Below are positions 7,574 to 16,765 of a stretch of DNA of 64,000 nucleotides, piece by piece; position 1 is the first letter of the stretch; each line of letters starts with the position of its first letter. The DNA comes from VAZQ01 sp963817135 (GTDB lineage: Bacteria > Pseudomonadota > Alphaproteobacteria > Rhizobiales > Xanthobacteraceae), in assembly GCA_963817135.1 (NCBI GenBank), contig CAWFNG010000015.1, positions 124,001 through 188,000 on the forward strand, written 5' to 3'. Position numbers and translations under genes: made by a program. A model generated the notes under the pieces. That model saw nothing but the letters and a program-made list of their open reading frames with translations. It was not told the origin of the DNA and did not search any database.

Positions 7574-9334
7574 TTAAGCGGCGTGCAGTTGATGGAAGAA
7601 GTGATCGACCTGCCCGCGCATGCGGGCGGCCACATTGCCGAGGTCTTCCGCAACCGTCTTTACCGCTAGCGCGCTGTCGCGCGTCTCGCCGGTCGCCTCG
7701 CCCACCCGCACCACTTCTTCCGCGGTGTCGATGGTCCGTCTGGCTGCGGTTTCGACGCTGCGGGCGATCTCCTGCGTGGCGGCACCCTGCTCGGTGACGG
7801 CAGCGGCGATGGCGCCGCTGATATCCCCGATATTGCGGATGGTGCGCTCAATGGCGCCGATCGCCTCGATCGAGCGCATGGTCGCTTGCTGCATGCCGGC
7901 GATCTGTGCGCTGATGTCCTCGGTCGCCTTGGCGGTCTGCCCGGCAAGCGCCTTCACCTCGCCGGCGACGACCGCGAAGCCGCGCCCGGCATCGCCGGCA
8001 CGCGCCGCCTCGATGGTGGCATTGAGCGCCAGGAGGTTGGTCTGCTCGGCAATATCGGTGATGAGACGCACGACATCGCCGATCCGCCCGGCGGCCTCGT
8101 TGAGCTCCTTCACCATGGAATTGGTCCACTCGGCTTCGCTCACCGCCTTGTTGGCAATGGCGTTGGACTGCGCGACCTGACGATCGATTTCGGTGACCGA
8201 GGCGGCAAGCTCGTCGGCCGCCGAGGCGATGTCGCGGACATTGGCGGAAGCATCGGCAGAGGCGGCAGAGGCGCCGTTGGTGCGGCTCGAAGCATTGTCG
8301 GCCGCTCCCGTCAGGCGGCCCGAGGCGGCGAGCATCTGATCGGAGATACGCCCGAGTTCCGACAGGGTGGCCTCGATCTCGGCGCCGAAACGGCCGATCT
8401 CCTGCGACATCTGCTCCTGGCGGCGCGCGCGCGCCTGCGCATCGTCGAGGACGGTGCGGCTGAGTTCACCGTTCTTGCGCATGGTCTCCTGAAACACGGC
8501 GATCGAGCGGGCGAGCGCGCCGATCTCGTCATTGCGCTCCCCATAAGGGACCTTGCGCTCGATATCGCCGGCGGCGACGGCTTGTGTGATTTCGGTGATT
8601 CCGGCGAGCGGGCGGGCAACGGCGCGGTGGATGATCACCACCCCAAGCCCGGCCAACAGCACGGCCATAACGGTGACGAAGCCTATCAGCCAGGCAGTAT
8701 GCTCGATGCCGTTATCGATCCGGCCATAGATCGCGCGCGAGCGCTTGGCGTAGAGTTCGGAAAGCTGCGTGAGATCTGCGTTGAGCGCCTTGCGCACGCT
8801 GCGATTGGCGTCATTGTCTCCCCATTCGCGGCCGGCCGCCGGGTTAATCTCGGTGCCGCGGCGTACCAGCTCGCGCCGGAACTCCTGAAACTGCCGTATG
8901 CGTCCGGCGAATGCTTCGAACAAGGCGGAATCATCGGAGCGCACCGCCTTGCGCCATTCATTCACCACGTCCCCGATCCGCTCGTTGAAAACGAGGAGCC
9001 CGTCGCCGTAGATCTTGGCGGTGGGAATGTCGGACGACATGTAGATGCCGCGCAACTCCATCACCACGGCATAAATCAACGCGTTGACCCGCTCGACATT
9101 CATGGCGCCGGCGAATGCCGAGCCGAATTCTTCGGTGAGGTCCGCGTGCCGGCGGGCGTTGATCAGCGACACCGTCGCCAGCGCCAGCGTGATGGTGGCG
9201 AGCAGCGCGAAGATGAAATAGAGCTTCGCCGTTATCGAAAAACTCGGCAGTTTCACCGTCACCTTATGCTCTCCGCCGCAATTCTCTTTTGAATTCTCTC
9301 TTGAATTCTTTCTTGCGGGCGCAAGATTGGACAT
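7574..9334 (-). CDS. Methyl-accepting chemotaxis protein
   Basis: A 586-residue transducer. A polar N-terminus with short RKNSRENSKEN repeats precedes TM1 (LYFIFALLATITLALATV). A periplasmic four-helix-type sensor follows, then TM2 (WLIGFVTVMAVLLAGLGVVI) and a HAMP domain (RPLAGITEITQAVAAGD). The cytoplasmic signalling hairpin carries the hallmark tip DIAEQTNLLALNATIEAAR...AGRGFAVVAGEVKALA. There is no CheR-docking NWETF-type tail. Its 3' end converges on yraN with only 6 bp between them. No che genes are nearby, so it would signal to a distant chemotaxis cluster. A start at an internal codon before KLPSFSITAKL is possible. Confidence 0.93.
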   Translation of the reverse strand: MSNLAPARKNSRENSKENCGGEHKVTVKLPSFSITAKLYFIFALLATITLALATVSLINARRHADLTEEFGSAFAGAMNVERVNALIYAVVMELRGIYMSSDIPTAKIYGDGLLVFNERIGDVVNEWRKAVRSDDSALFEAFAGRIRQFQEFRRELVRRGTEINPAAGREWGDNDANRSVRKALNADLTQLSELYAKRSRAIYGRIDNGIEHTAWLIGFVTVMAVLLAGLGVVIIHRAVARPLAGITEITQAVAAGDIERKVPYGERNDEIGALARSIAVFQETMRKNGELSRTVLDDAQARARRQEQMSQEIGRFGAEIEATLSELGRISDQMLAASGRLTGAADNASSRTNGASAASADASANVRDIASAADELAASVTEIDRQVAQSNAIANKAVSEAEWTNSMVKELNEAAGRIGDVVRLITDIAEQTNLLALNATIEAARAGDAGRGFAVVAGEVKALAGQTAKATEDISAQIAGMQQATMRSIEAIGAIERTIRNIGDISGAIAAAVTEQGAATQEIARSVETAARRTIDTAEEVVRVGEATGETRDSALAVKTVAEDLGNVAARMRGQVDHFFHQLHAA

Positions 9335-9361
9335 AAAGTATTAACGTCTCGTTTGTGTTAC

Positions 9362-9528
9362 CTAGTGGTCCGATTCCGAAGTTCGCCAGTGCTCGCGGCA
9401 CGTTCAGGTGCGAACTTCGGAATCTCAGGACCACTAGCAACGATATGATTCTAGTGCGGTTTTGAATTTGAAGTTCCTAAACGAGCTTGCGGCCAGTAAC
9501 GATAGGAACTTCAAATTCACCGCACTGG
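9362..9528. repeat. CTAG hairpin-doublet element, copy 2 (upstream of gshB)
   Basis: Arm A 9362-9437: outer stem CTAGTGGTCC, inner stem GATTCCGAAGTTCGC, complement with a TCA bulge, then GGACCACTAG. The spacer is CAACGATATGATT. Arm B 9451-9528: outer stem CTAGTGCGGT, TTT bulge, inner stem GAATTTGAAGTTCCTA and its complement, closing CACTGG (one base off CTAG). It lies between the MCP and gshB genes and ends 27 nt before the gshB ATG, so transcription or translation initiation of gshB must occur in or just after it. Confidence 0.92.
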
Positions 9529-9555
9529 ACGTTGCGCAGGAATCCCGGGATTCAA

Positions 9556-10500
9556 ATGACGCTCACCGTCGCCGTGCAGATGGACCCGATCGAGCGGATC
9601 AATATTCGCGGCGATTCGACTTTCGCGCTTCTGCTTGAAGCGCAGCAACGCGGCCACGTCATCGCCTATTATACGCCGGACCGGCTGGCCATGCGGGACG
9701 GGGAAGTGTTCGCCACCGTGCGCCCGCTCAAGGTGCGCGACCGCGAGGGCGACCACTTTACCCTCGGCGATGCCGAACGGCGAAAACTCACGAGCTTCGA
9801 CGTGGTCCTGCTGCGCCAGGACCCGCCGTTCGACCTCGCCTATATCACCAGCACCCATCTCCTTGAGCGCGTGCAGCCCGCAACGCTGGTAATCAACGAG
9901 CCGGCAGCGGTGCGCAATGCGCCGGAGAAGATGTTCGTGATGGAGTTTCCCGACTTGATGCCGCCGACGCTGATCACCCGCGACCTTGCCGAGATCAAGA
10001 GCTTCCGCGCCGAGCACGGCGACATCGTGATGAAGCCGCTTTACGGCAAAGGCGGAGAAGCGGTGTTTCGCCTGGCCGAGCAGGATCTCAATTTCGGCTC
10101 GCTGTACGATTTGTTCACTACGACCTTTCGCGAGCAGTGGGTGGTGCAAAAATTCCTGCCCGCCGTGCGGCACGGCGACAAGCGCATCATCCTGGTGGAC
10201 GGCGAATTCGCCGGCGCCGTCAACCGTGTGCCCGCTCCCGACGACCTTCGCTCCAACATGGTGCGCGGCGGCACTCCCGAGGAGACCGCCCTGACGCAGC
10301 GCGAGCGCGAAATCTGCCTGCGGCTCGGACCCGCGCTGCGCGGGCGCGGGCTCCTGTTTGTCGGCATCGACGTGATCGACGGGTACCTGACCGAGATCAA
10401 CGTCACCTCGCCCACCGGCATCCGCGCGGTGAAGAATTTCGGCGGGCCAGATATCGCGGCCATGATCTGGGACTGCATTGAAGCGAGGCGCGCGGCCTGA
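9556..10500 (+). CDS. gshB: Glutathione synthase
   Basis: A 314-residue ATP-grasp enzyme joining gamma-glutamylcysteine and glycine. Characteristic segments: VAVQMDPIERINIRGDSTFAL at the N-terminus, LRQDPPFDLAYITSTHLLE, VINEPAAVRNAPEKMF, then ATP-grasp elements DIVMKPLYGKGGEAVFR and TEINVTSPTGIRAV near the C-terminus. The ATG at 9556 matches the family start; the open frame runs back into the repeat at 9362-9528 without homology. In Rhizobiales gshB commonly follows yraN; here an MCP gene and a hairpin element separate them. Confidence 0.97.
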   Translation: MTLTVAVQMDPIERINIRGDSTFALLLEAQQRGHVIAYYTPDRLAMRDGEVFATVRPLKVRDREGDHFTLGDAERRKLTSFDVVLLRQDPPFDLAYITSTHLLERVQPATLVINEPAAVRNAPEKMFVMEFPDLMPPTLITRDLAEIKSFRAEHGDIVMKPLYGKGGEAVFRLAEQDLNFGSLYDLFTTTFREQWVVQKFLPAVRHGDKRIILVDGEFAGAVNRVPAPDDLRSNMVRGGTPEETALTQREREICLRLGPALRGRGLLFVGIDVIDGYLTEINVTSPTGIRAVKNFGGPDIAAMIWDCIEARRAA

Positions 10501-10590
10501 TGCGGGGGTAATCGCCGGCTTTGTTCCTGGAATGTTCTTGCCGCCGCGCCGGCCTTAGGCTAAGCTTTCCGACCACAAGCAGGGGCAGGA

Positions 10591-12131
10591 ATGGTCCAGC
10601 GGGTCGCAACCGTCGCCTTCGAGGGTATCGAAGCCCGCGCGGTCGATGTCCAGGTCCAGGTCGCGCCCGGCCTTCCCGCATTCAATGTCGTTGGCTTGCC
10701 GGACAAGGCCGTTTCCGAGGCGCGGGAGCGGGTGCGGGCCGCACTGGTCGCCTCGGGTCTGGCGCTCCCGGCTCGGCGCATCACCGTCAATCTCGCCCCG
10801 GCAGATCTGCCCAAGGAGGGCAGCCATTACGACCTTCCGATCGCGCTCGGTCTGATGGGGGCCATTGGCGCCATTCCGCCTGACGCGGCTTCCGGCCTCA
10901 CCGTCGTCGGCGAGCTTGGACTCGATGGGTCCATCGCCGCCGTCGCCGGCGTGCTTCCCGCTGCGATCGGCGCGAATGCCCGCGGCGAGGGCCTCATTTG
11001 TCCCGCGCGGCGTGCGGGCCCGAGGCGGCCTGGGCAAGCCCGGAAATGGAGATCATCGCCGCCTCTTCGTTGCTCCAACTGGCCAACCATTTCCGCGGGA
11101 CACAGGTGTTGGCGCGTCCGCAGCCGAAAATCCGCGAATTGGACAGCGCGCTGGTCGACCTCAAAGACATCAAAGGGCAGGAAAGCGCCAAACGCGCCCT
11201 CGAAGTCGCCGCCGCAGGCTCGCACAACCTGCTCATGGTCGGCCCGCCTGGCGCAGGTAAATCCATGCTGGCGGCACGGCTGCCTACCATTCTGCCGCCG
11301 CTGACACCGGCAGAACTCCTGGAAGTCTCCATGATTGCCTCGGTGGCGGGCGAGATCGAGGGCGGCGCCCTCACCAACCGCCGGCCGTTTCGCGCACCGC
11401 ACCATTCCGCCAGCATGCCGGCATTGGTCGGCGGGGGATTGCGCGCACGGCCGGGAGAGGCCTCGCTTGCGCACCATGGCGTTCTCTTCCTCGACGAACT
11501 GCCCGAATTCCAGCCGCATGCGCTCGATTCGTTGCGCCAGCCGCTCGAGAGCGGCGAGGTCGCCATCGCCCGGGCCAATCACCGGGTGACCTATCCCGCG
11601 CGCTTCATGCTGGTCGCCGCCATGAACCCGTGCCGCTGCGGGCGCGCCAATGAACCGGGCTTTACCTGCAAGCGCGGGCCGAGCGCGCGCTGTGCCGCCG
11701 ATTATCAGATGCGGCTCTCCGGGCCTTTCATTGACCGGTTCGACCTGCACATCGAGGTGCCGGCAGTGACCGCGGCCGATCTCATCCTGCCGCCGCCGAC
11801 CGAAGGGAGCCGCGAAGTTGCCGCGCGCGTCGCGCGTGCCCGCACGATGCAGATCGAGCGCTATGCCGCCATGGGACTGCCGCAGGTCCGCAGCAACGCG
11901 GCAGCGCTTGGCACGGCGCTCGAAGAAGTGGCGCGCCCGGAGGCCGGCGGTCTCGCGCTATTACGTGACGCCACCGAAGCCATGCGGCTTTCCGCCCGCG
12001 GCTATCATCGTGTCCTGCGCGTTGCGCGCACGCTCGCCGATCTCGACGGCGCCAACAAGGTCGGCCGCGTGCATCTCGCCGAGGCGCTGTCCTATCGTGC
12101 CCTGATCGACGAGATCAGACGCGCGGCATAA
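10591..12131 (+). pseudogene. comM: ComM/YifB Mg-chelatase-like ATPase, frameshifted
   Basis: Two overlapping frames together make a normal-length ComM (about 512 residues). The first (from ATG 10591) carries the N-terminal ChlI-type domain: FNVVGLPDKAVSEARERVRAAL, NLAPADLPKEGSHYDLPIAL, ending ANARGEGLICPA. The second resumes with ACGPEAAWAS and has Walker A VGPPGAGKSML, the FRAPHHSAS sensor segment, LFLDELPEF (Walker B) and the zinc-like NPCRCG...C...C region. The break is in GCGCGGCG at about 11001-11008, where removing two bases restores one frame. ComM is a helicase promoting branch migration in natural transformation. Either the gene is broken or the base call in this CG tract is wrong. 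Confidence 0.85.
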
Positions 12132-12178
12132 GCATGATCCCGAAAAGCTGGGCACCACTTTTCGGAAAAGATCATGCT
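12131..12178. repeat. AGCATGATC...GATCATGCT short palindrome, copy 1
   Basis: A 48-bp near-perfect palindrome (AGCATGATCCCGAAAAG, centre, CTTTTCGGAAAAGATCATGCT) starting at the last base of the comM stop codon. The same sequence recurs at 12937-12983 and 20298-20340. This class of palindrome is widespread in intergenic regions of Rhizobiales; here it could form a hairpin at the 3' end of the comM transcript. Confidence 0.9.
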
Positions 12179-12301
12179 CAAGGTGATCAGCAACACCGGC
12201 GATTAATCTTTTCACCGACCATTAAGCTTAACGGATCGGTAAACAATCATGGTTACCGTTTTCTCACCGACCTTTGGGTGTTGCCAATCGCGAAGCCGCC
12301 G

Positions 12302-12760
12302 ATGGAGCCTCTGCCAAAGATCCTGATTCTCCTCCTGATCGCCGGCATTCCAGCCGCGGCACCGCCGATTTTCTCACCTTCTCCGCAGCTCTGTTTCACT
12401 GCCGGCTCCGTGAGTTTTCAACTCACGCCGCGCGGCAAGAGCGATTATCGCGTCAAGGTCGTTTCTGGCGCCGCCAATCCGCAATTGCGCATTCAACTCG
12501 TCGACCGGATCGATGACGCCGACTTTGCCGTGGTCGACGATGTCGGCGCTGCGCCGGCGGGCAACTGCTCAGCCGCCGGGATCGTCAAGACGGTCAAGCT
12601 CGTAAGCGATGGGCCGTTCGACATCGCCATTGGGCTTTCGGCGCAAGCGGCTGACGCCGATGCAAAATTGTTTGTGCATTCCGCGCGTTTTGGTCACCAG
12701 CAGGCGGGCGCACTCCTTGCGGCGATGCGGCATTATCAAGACGACGCGACGACCGAATAA
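12302..12760 (+). CDS. Hypothetical exported protein
   Basis: 152 residues from the ATG at 12302: a signal peptide (PKILILLLIAGIPAAAPP), then a mature part with LCFTAGSVSFQLTPRGKSDYRVKVV, LRIQLVDRIDDADFAVVDD and an Asp/Ala-rich end. The open frame extends upstream to 12134 through the palindromic repeat, but that part has no protein character. I do not recognise a characterised family. It lies between comM and the hybrid kinase gene; a periplasmic location is inferred only from the signal peptide. Confidence 0.7.
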   Translation: MEPLPKILILLLIAGIPAAAPPIFSPSPQLCFTAGSVSFQLTPRGKSDYRVKVVSGAANPQLRIQLVDRIDDADFAVVDDVGAAPAGNCSAAGIVKTVKLVSDGPFDIAIGLSAQAADADAKLFVHSARFGHQQAGALLAAMRHYQDDATTE

Positions 12761-12936
12761 GCCCCGAGCCTTCTTCGCCTAGCATCCCATTAACGTTGCG
12801 GCGAGATTGACGCCGCGGAACGCGTTTTTCCCTGTCCGGCGCAAGAAAATTGCAAGTGGGTGCGCGGCAGAATTCCCGCCAACAATATCGCAAAAGGCAG
12901 GGCACGCGGTTCTACCGCGGGCATCTGCTCTGTTTG

Positions 12937-12983
12937 AGCATGATCTTTTTCCGAAAAGTGGTGCCCACTTTTCGGGATCATGC
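12937..12983. repeat. AGCATGATC...GATCATGCT short palindrome, copy 2
   Basis: Same family as 12131-12178, inverted orientation of the asymmetric centre (CCGAAAAGTGGTGCCCACTTTTCGG). Its right end contains the ATG at 12980 that would extend the hybrid kinase frame. A GTG 21 nt downstream, preceded by AGGGGA, is the better start, so the repeat probably forms the kinase leader. Confidence 0.9.
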
Positions 12984-13000
12984 TCCAGGGGACGTCGAAC

Positions 13001-15226
13001 GTGCAGGCCTTCGCCAACCGGAATGCGAAGCCGCAGCGGCAATCGGCCCGCCGCGCGCTGATGCTGCTGATCCGCGCCTTTGCGCTCCTCTCAATGAGCT
13101 TTGCCGCGGCCTTCGGTTTCCTGGCGGCAATGCGCAGCCCGCAGTCCCACTACGACCCGCACAGTTTTGCCGTCGGCGCTGCCGCCTTGTTCGGCGCGGC
13201 CTGCGGAGCGATCGGATTGCTCCTTTCCCGGCTGCGGGTGATGCTGCTTGAGCTGCGCGGCATGCGACTGCGCGCCGAGGAACTCGCGGACAGCAACTGG
13301 GAACTCAAGGAAGCCGAAGAGAGTGCGCGCAGCCTGCTTGAAGCGCAGGGCGATCTCATCGTTCGCCGCGACGCAGAGAACGGCATTACCTATGCAAATG
13401 ATACGTTCTGCCGTTTGAGCGGGCATCCGCATCCCGAGCTTATCGGGACCCCGTTCGCATTGCCGGTCATGCAGCAGGGCGAGAGCGCGCTCATGGCGGA
13501 TGGCTCACGCATCTATGACCAAAGGATTGCAACGAGCGATGGCCCGCGCTGGATTGCGTGGCGCGATGTCATGGTGCGCACGGGCAGCGGCACGCAGGTG
13601 CTGAGCGTCGGTCGCGATATAAGCGACCGCGTCGAGGCGGAGCATCGGCTTTCCGAGGCGCGCGATCAGGCGGAAGCAGCGAGCCGGGCCAAATCGCGGT
13701 TCCTGGCGATGATCTCCCATGAAATCCGTACTCCGCTGAGCGGCATTCTCGGCATGTCGAACCTGCTGCTGGAAACCGATCTCACCGCGGAACAGACCAC
13801 CTATGCCAAGGCGGTGAAGAATTCCGGCGGCGTCCTGCTCTCGCTGATCGAGGAGATTCTCGATTTTTCCAAAATCGAAGCCGGCCGGCTCGACATTGCT
13901 GAACATCCCTTCGATTTGCGCGCGCTGATCGAGGAGACGGTTGAGCTCATCGCCCCGCGCGCCCAGGAGAAGAAGCTGGAGATCGGCTCCTACGTCGATG
14001 AGCGACTGCCCGCCAAGCTCATCGGCGATGCGGCGCGCTTGCGCCAGGTTCTGCTCAACCTCGCCGGCAATGCCGTGAAGTTCACCGAGAGAGGCGGCGT
14101 CGCCGTCATTGTCGAACCCGGCACGGCCGGCAACGACGTCCGCTTCCTGGTGCAGGATACCGGGATTGGAATCGCGCCGAGCGAGCAGGGCCGGATATTC
14201 CTTGAATTCGAGCAGGCCGATAACAGCCTGAAACGGAGATTCGGCGGGAGCGGCCTTGGCCTCGCAATCTCCAAGCGCATCATCGAGCAAATGGGCGGCG
14301 CCATGCGGCTCGAGAGCGCGCCGGCAAGAGGCTCGACTTTCGCATTCACGCTCGCGCTCCCTAGCGCCGAAGGGTCAGGCCAGGCTGCATTCGCGCCGCC
14401 GCATCTTGCCGGAATGGATGTGCTGCTCGCGGCGCCGTCGGCAATCGCCATGGGCCTGGTTTCGCGCCAGTTGTCGCAATGGGGAGCGCGGACCGCGCTT
14501 GTTGCGGATGAGCAGACCGCGATCTCGCGCGCGGACGAAGGTGAATGGGACGCGATGATTGTCGACAATGCGCTGGGAACGCGTGCATGCATGCGGCTTG
14601 CGCATGCCGCCGGCAAGGCCGCCGCACGCCTGATTGTGCTGATCTCGCCGCTTGAGCGCCCCGAGCTTCCGGCGCTCCGGCACGCCGGTTTCACCGGTTA
14701 TCTCATCAAGCCTGTGCGAGCCGAATCGCTCGCCGGCCAGATCGGTGCCGATCACCGGGGTGGCGAAGCGCGGCGGCCGCTCGCGCATGCGCGCGATGCG
14801 TCCATTGATGAGAAATCGAAACATTTGTCCATTCTGGTTGCCGAGGACAACGAGATCAATGCGCTGTTGGCGAACGCGCTCCTTTCCCGGCTCGGCCACG
14901 GCATTACTCTGGTCAGCACCGGAAATGCCGCCGTGGAAGCCTGGCGCGCGAGCGTCGATGCCGGCACGCCCTATGACCTGGTGCTGATGGATCTGCATAT
15001 GCCGGGCGGCGACGGCATCGAAGCCGCGCAGCGCATCCGCGCCATGGAAGCCGAACACGGCCGCGGGCGCGTACCGCTCTTCGCGCTCACGGCCAACGCA
15101 TTCGAAGAGGATCGCCGGACGTGTCTCGCAGCCGGGATGGACGGCATGCTGGTCAAGCCGCTCGATCGCGCGCGGCTCCTGGAAATTTTGGCCGGCATTT
15201 CGCCCGCATCGGAGTTGGCTGCTTAG
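13001..15226 (+). CDS. Hybrid sensor histidine kinase (PAS, HisKA, HATPase, two receiver-like domains)
   Basis: About 741 residues. The N-terminus has two predicted membrane helices (LLIRAFALLSMSFAAAFGFL and FAVGAAALFGAACGAIGLLL). A PAS segment follows (LIVRRDAENGITYANDTF), then HisKA with the phosphoacceptor in MISHEIRTPLSG (His about 240). HATPase boxes are visible: N-box AGNAVKFTE, G-boxes DTGIGIAPSE and GGSGLGLAISK. A degenerate receiver (GMDVLLAAPS...YLIKPVRAES) lacks the acidic start. A canonical C-terminal receiver has VAEDNEINALLA, phospho-Asp in VLMDLHMPGGDG, and MLVKPL. GTG at 13001 with AGGGGA upstream is preferred over the ATG at 12980, which lies in a palindromic repeat. The cognate signal and partner are unknown. 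Confidence 0.93.
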   Translation: MQAFANRNAKPQRQSARRALMLLIRAFALLSMSFAAAFGFLAAMRSPQSHYDPHSFAVGAAALFGAACGAIGLLLSRLRVMLLELRGMRLRAEELADSNWELKEAEESARSLLEAQGDLIVRRDAENGITYANDTFCRLSGHPHPELIGTPFALPVMQQGESALMADGSRIYDQRIATSDGPRWIAWRDVMVRTGSGTQVLSVGRDISDRVEAEHRLSEARDQAEAASRAKSRFLAMISHEIRTPLSGILGMSNLLLETDLTAEQTTYAKAVKNSGGVLLSLIEEILDFSKIEAGRLDIAEHPFDLRALIEETVELIAPRAQEKKLEIGSYVDERLPAKLIGDAARLRQVLLNLAGNAVKFTERGGVAVIVEPGTAGNDVRFLVQDTGIGIAPSEQGRIFLEFEQADNSLKRRFGGSGLGLAISKRIIEQMGGAMRLESAPARGSTFAFTLALPSAEGSGQAAFAPPHLAGMDVLLAAPSAIAMGLVSRQLSQWGARTALVADEQTAISRADEGEWDAMIVDNALGTRACMRLAHAAGKAAARLIVLISPLERPELPALRHAGFTGYLIKPVRAESLAGQIGADHRGGEARRPLAHARDASIDEKSKHLSILVAEDNEINALLANALLSRLGHGITLVSTGNAAVEAWRASVDAGTPYDLVLMDLHMPGGDGIEAAQRIRAMEAEHGRGRVPLFALTANAFEEDRRTCLAAGMDGMLVKPLDRARLLEILAGISPASELAA

Positions 15227-15238
15227 AACGCACAAACT

Positions 15239-15373
15239 GTAGGGTGGGCAAATTCGTCTGATGAACGGCTCCGCGTGGGCATAGCCCGCGAAGACGGGCG
15301 TGAACGCCCTTATGGGCGCCGCACGAATTTGCCCACGCGGAACGCACTTGCACAGCGCCTTTGCCCACCCTAC
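15239..15373. repeat. GTAGGGTGGGCAAA long palindromic repeat, copy 1
   Basis: A 135-bp element whose ends GTAGGGTGGGCAAA and TTTGCCCACCCTAC are inverted complements. An internal conserved core contains GCGTGGGCATAGCCCGCG and GACGGGCGTGAACGCCC. A second copy with the same core is at 55421-55560. It lies between the convergent hybrid-kinase and coaA genes, where it could end both transcripts. Confidence 0.9.
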
Positions 15374-15385
15374 CGCGGCGCGGCG

Positions 15386-16342
15386 TTACAGCCTGCGCAG
15401 CGCGGCCTCATCGACCTGATGGCCTTCGCCTTTCTTCAGGATGAGATCCGCGCGCTGCCGGGTCGGCAGAATGTTCTCGTGCAGATTGAGTAGATTGATC
15501 TGGTTCCAGATCGCGGTCGCCGTCTCGATCGCCTTTTCATCCGAAAGCGTGGCATAGCGGTGAAAATACGATTTCGGGTCGCGGAACGCCGTCTCGCGCA
15601 GCGTCAGAAACCGGTCCACGTACCAGCTCAACAGCACTTCCTCGTCGGCATCGAGATAGATCGAGAAGTCGAAGAAGTCGGACACATAGGGGATTGCCTT
15701 GCCGCCCTTCGGGGGAGGGCCGGTCTGCAGCACATTTAGGCCTTCGACAATGAGAATCTCCGGACGATCGATCTCGACCCATTGGTTCGGCATGACGTCG
15801 TAGATGAGATGCGAATAGACCGGCGCGCGCGCCGGCCGCCGTCCGGCTTTGACGTCGGAGAGAAACCTTAGGAGCGCCGGCAGATCGTAGCTTTCGGGAA
15901 AACCCTTTTTCTCCATGAGGCCCTCTCGCGCCAGGATTGCGTTCGGGTAGAGAAAGCCGTCGGTGGTGACGAGGTCGACCTTGGGTACATTCGGCCAGCG
16001 CGCGAGCAGCGCCTGCAATACGCGCGCGGTCGTCGACTTGCCCACCGCCACCGAACCCGCGACGCCGATGATGTAGGGCATCTTGCTGTCCTCGGTGCCG
16101 AGGAAGTTCTGCTGCGCCCGGAACAGGCGCTGCGTCGCCGCGACATAGAGGGACAGGAGCCGCGACAGCGGCAGATAGATGTCTTCCACCTCCTGCATGT
16201 CCAGCCGATCGTGCAGCGAGCGCACCCGGGTCACTTCCTCGGGGGCAAGCGTCATGGGAGTGTCTTCGCGCCGTGCCGCCCATTCGGCGCGGGTGAAGAT
16301 GCGGTACGGCGAAACTCCGTCGTTGGTCCGCTGCTCCATCAC
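15386..16342 (-). CDS. coaA: Type I pantothenate kinase
   Basis: 318 residues. It phosphorylates pantothenate, the first step of coenzyme A synthesis. Type I features: Walker A IGVAGSVAVGKSTTAR around residue 95, VDLVTTDGFLYPN, MEKKGFPESYDLPALLRFL, YSHLIYDVMP, ILIVEGLNVLQ and DFFDFSIYLDA. Two adjacent ATGs (16342, 16339) are possible. In Rhizobiales coaA commonly ends the hisB-H-A-F-E run as it does here; it follows hisE by 9 bp. Confidence 0.97.
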   Translation of the reverse strand: MMEQRTNDGVSPYRIFTRAEWAARREDTPMTLAPEEVTRVRSLHDRLDMQEVEDIYLPLSRLLSLYVAATQRLFRAQQNFLGTEDSKMPYIIGVAGSVAVGKSTTARVLQALLARWPNVPKVDLVTTDGFLYPNAILAREGLMEKKGFPESYDLPALLRFLSDVKAGRRPARAPVYSHLIYDVMPNQWVEIDRPEILIVEGLNVLQTGPPPKGGKAIPYVSDFFDFSIYLDADEEVLLSWYVDRFLTLRETAFRDPKSYFHRYATLSDEKAIETATAIWNQINLLNLHENILPTRQRADLILKKGEGHQVDEAALRRL

Positions 16343-16351
16343 TGCCCTTGA

Positions 16352-16675
16352 TCAGCTGCGCATCCGCGAGGACTTTTCCTCAAGCCCGCTCTGCTTCATC
16401 CGCTCGGCAAGCGCTGCCTCCACTTCGGCAAGCGCGATCCCGCGCGCCTTGAGCAGAACCAGCAAATGATAGATGAGATCGGCGGCCTCGGCGATCAATC
16501 GCGCGCGATCTTCGTTTGCCGCAGCGAGCGCGGTCTCGATCGCCTCTTCGCCGAGCTTCTTGGCGCAGTAAACCACGCCGCGGTCCAACAGCTGGCGGGT
16601 ATAGGAATTCGCGGCATGCGATGCCGCGCGTTCCGCGATGCGCGCTTCGAGCGTATGCAGCGTGAAGTCAGCCAT
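16352..16675 (-). CDS. hisE: Phosphoribosyl-ATP pyrophosphatase
   Basis: 107 residues from ATG 16675, preceded by a GAGGGAA ribosome site. It hydrolyses phosphoribosyl-ATP to phosphoribosyl-AMP, step 2 of histidine synthesis. The MazG-like helical core is clear: KKLGEEAIETALAA, then LIAEAADLIYHLLVLLKARG, with the EExxE and ExxD metal-binding acidic residues. The frame extends nine codons further upstream, but MADFTLH is the usual start. It is not fused to hisI, which must lie elsewhere. Confidence 0.96.
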   Translation of the reverse strand: MADFTLHTLEARIAERAASHAANSYTRQLLDRGVVYCAKKLGEEAIETALAAANEDRARLIAEAADLIYHLLVLLKARGIALAEVEAALAERMKQSGLEEKSSRMRS

Positions 16676-16765
16676 CACCGTTCCCTCGAACGTGCATAGC
16701 ATCCGGATAAGAGCAGCGGGAGGGGAGGAAAATGGCGGCAGTATCGATGTCGGCTCGAACAGGGG

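Noticed and set aside
7886..9292. A 468-codon open frame antisense to the chemotaxis receptor
   Set aside because: Shadow of a well-supported gene; no domain or ribosome site.
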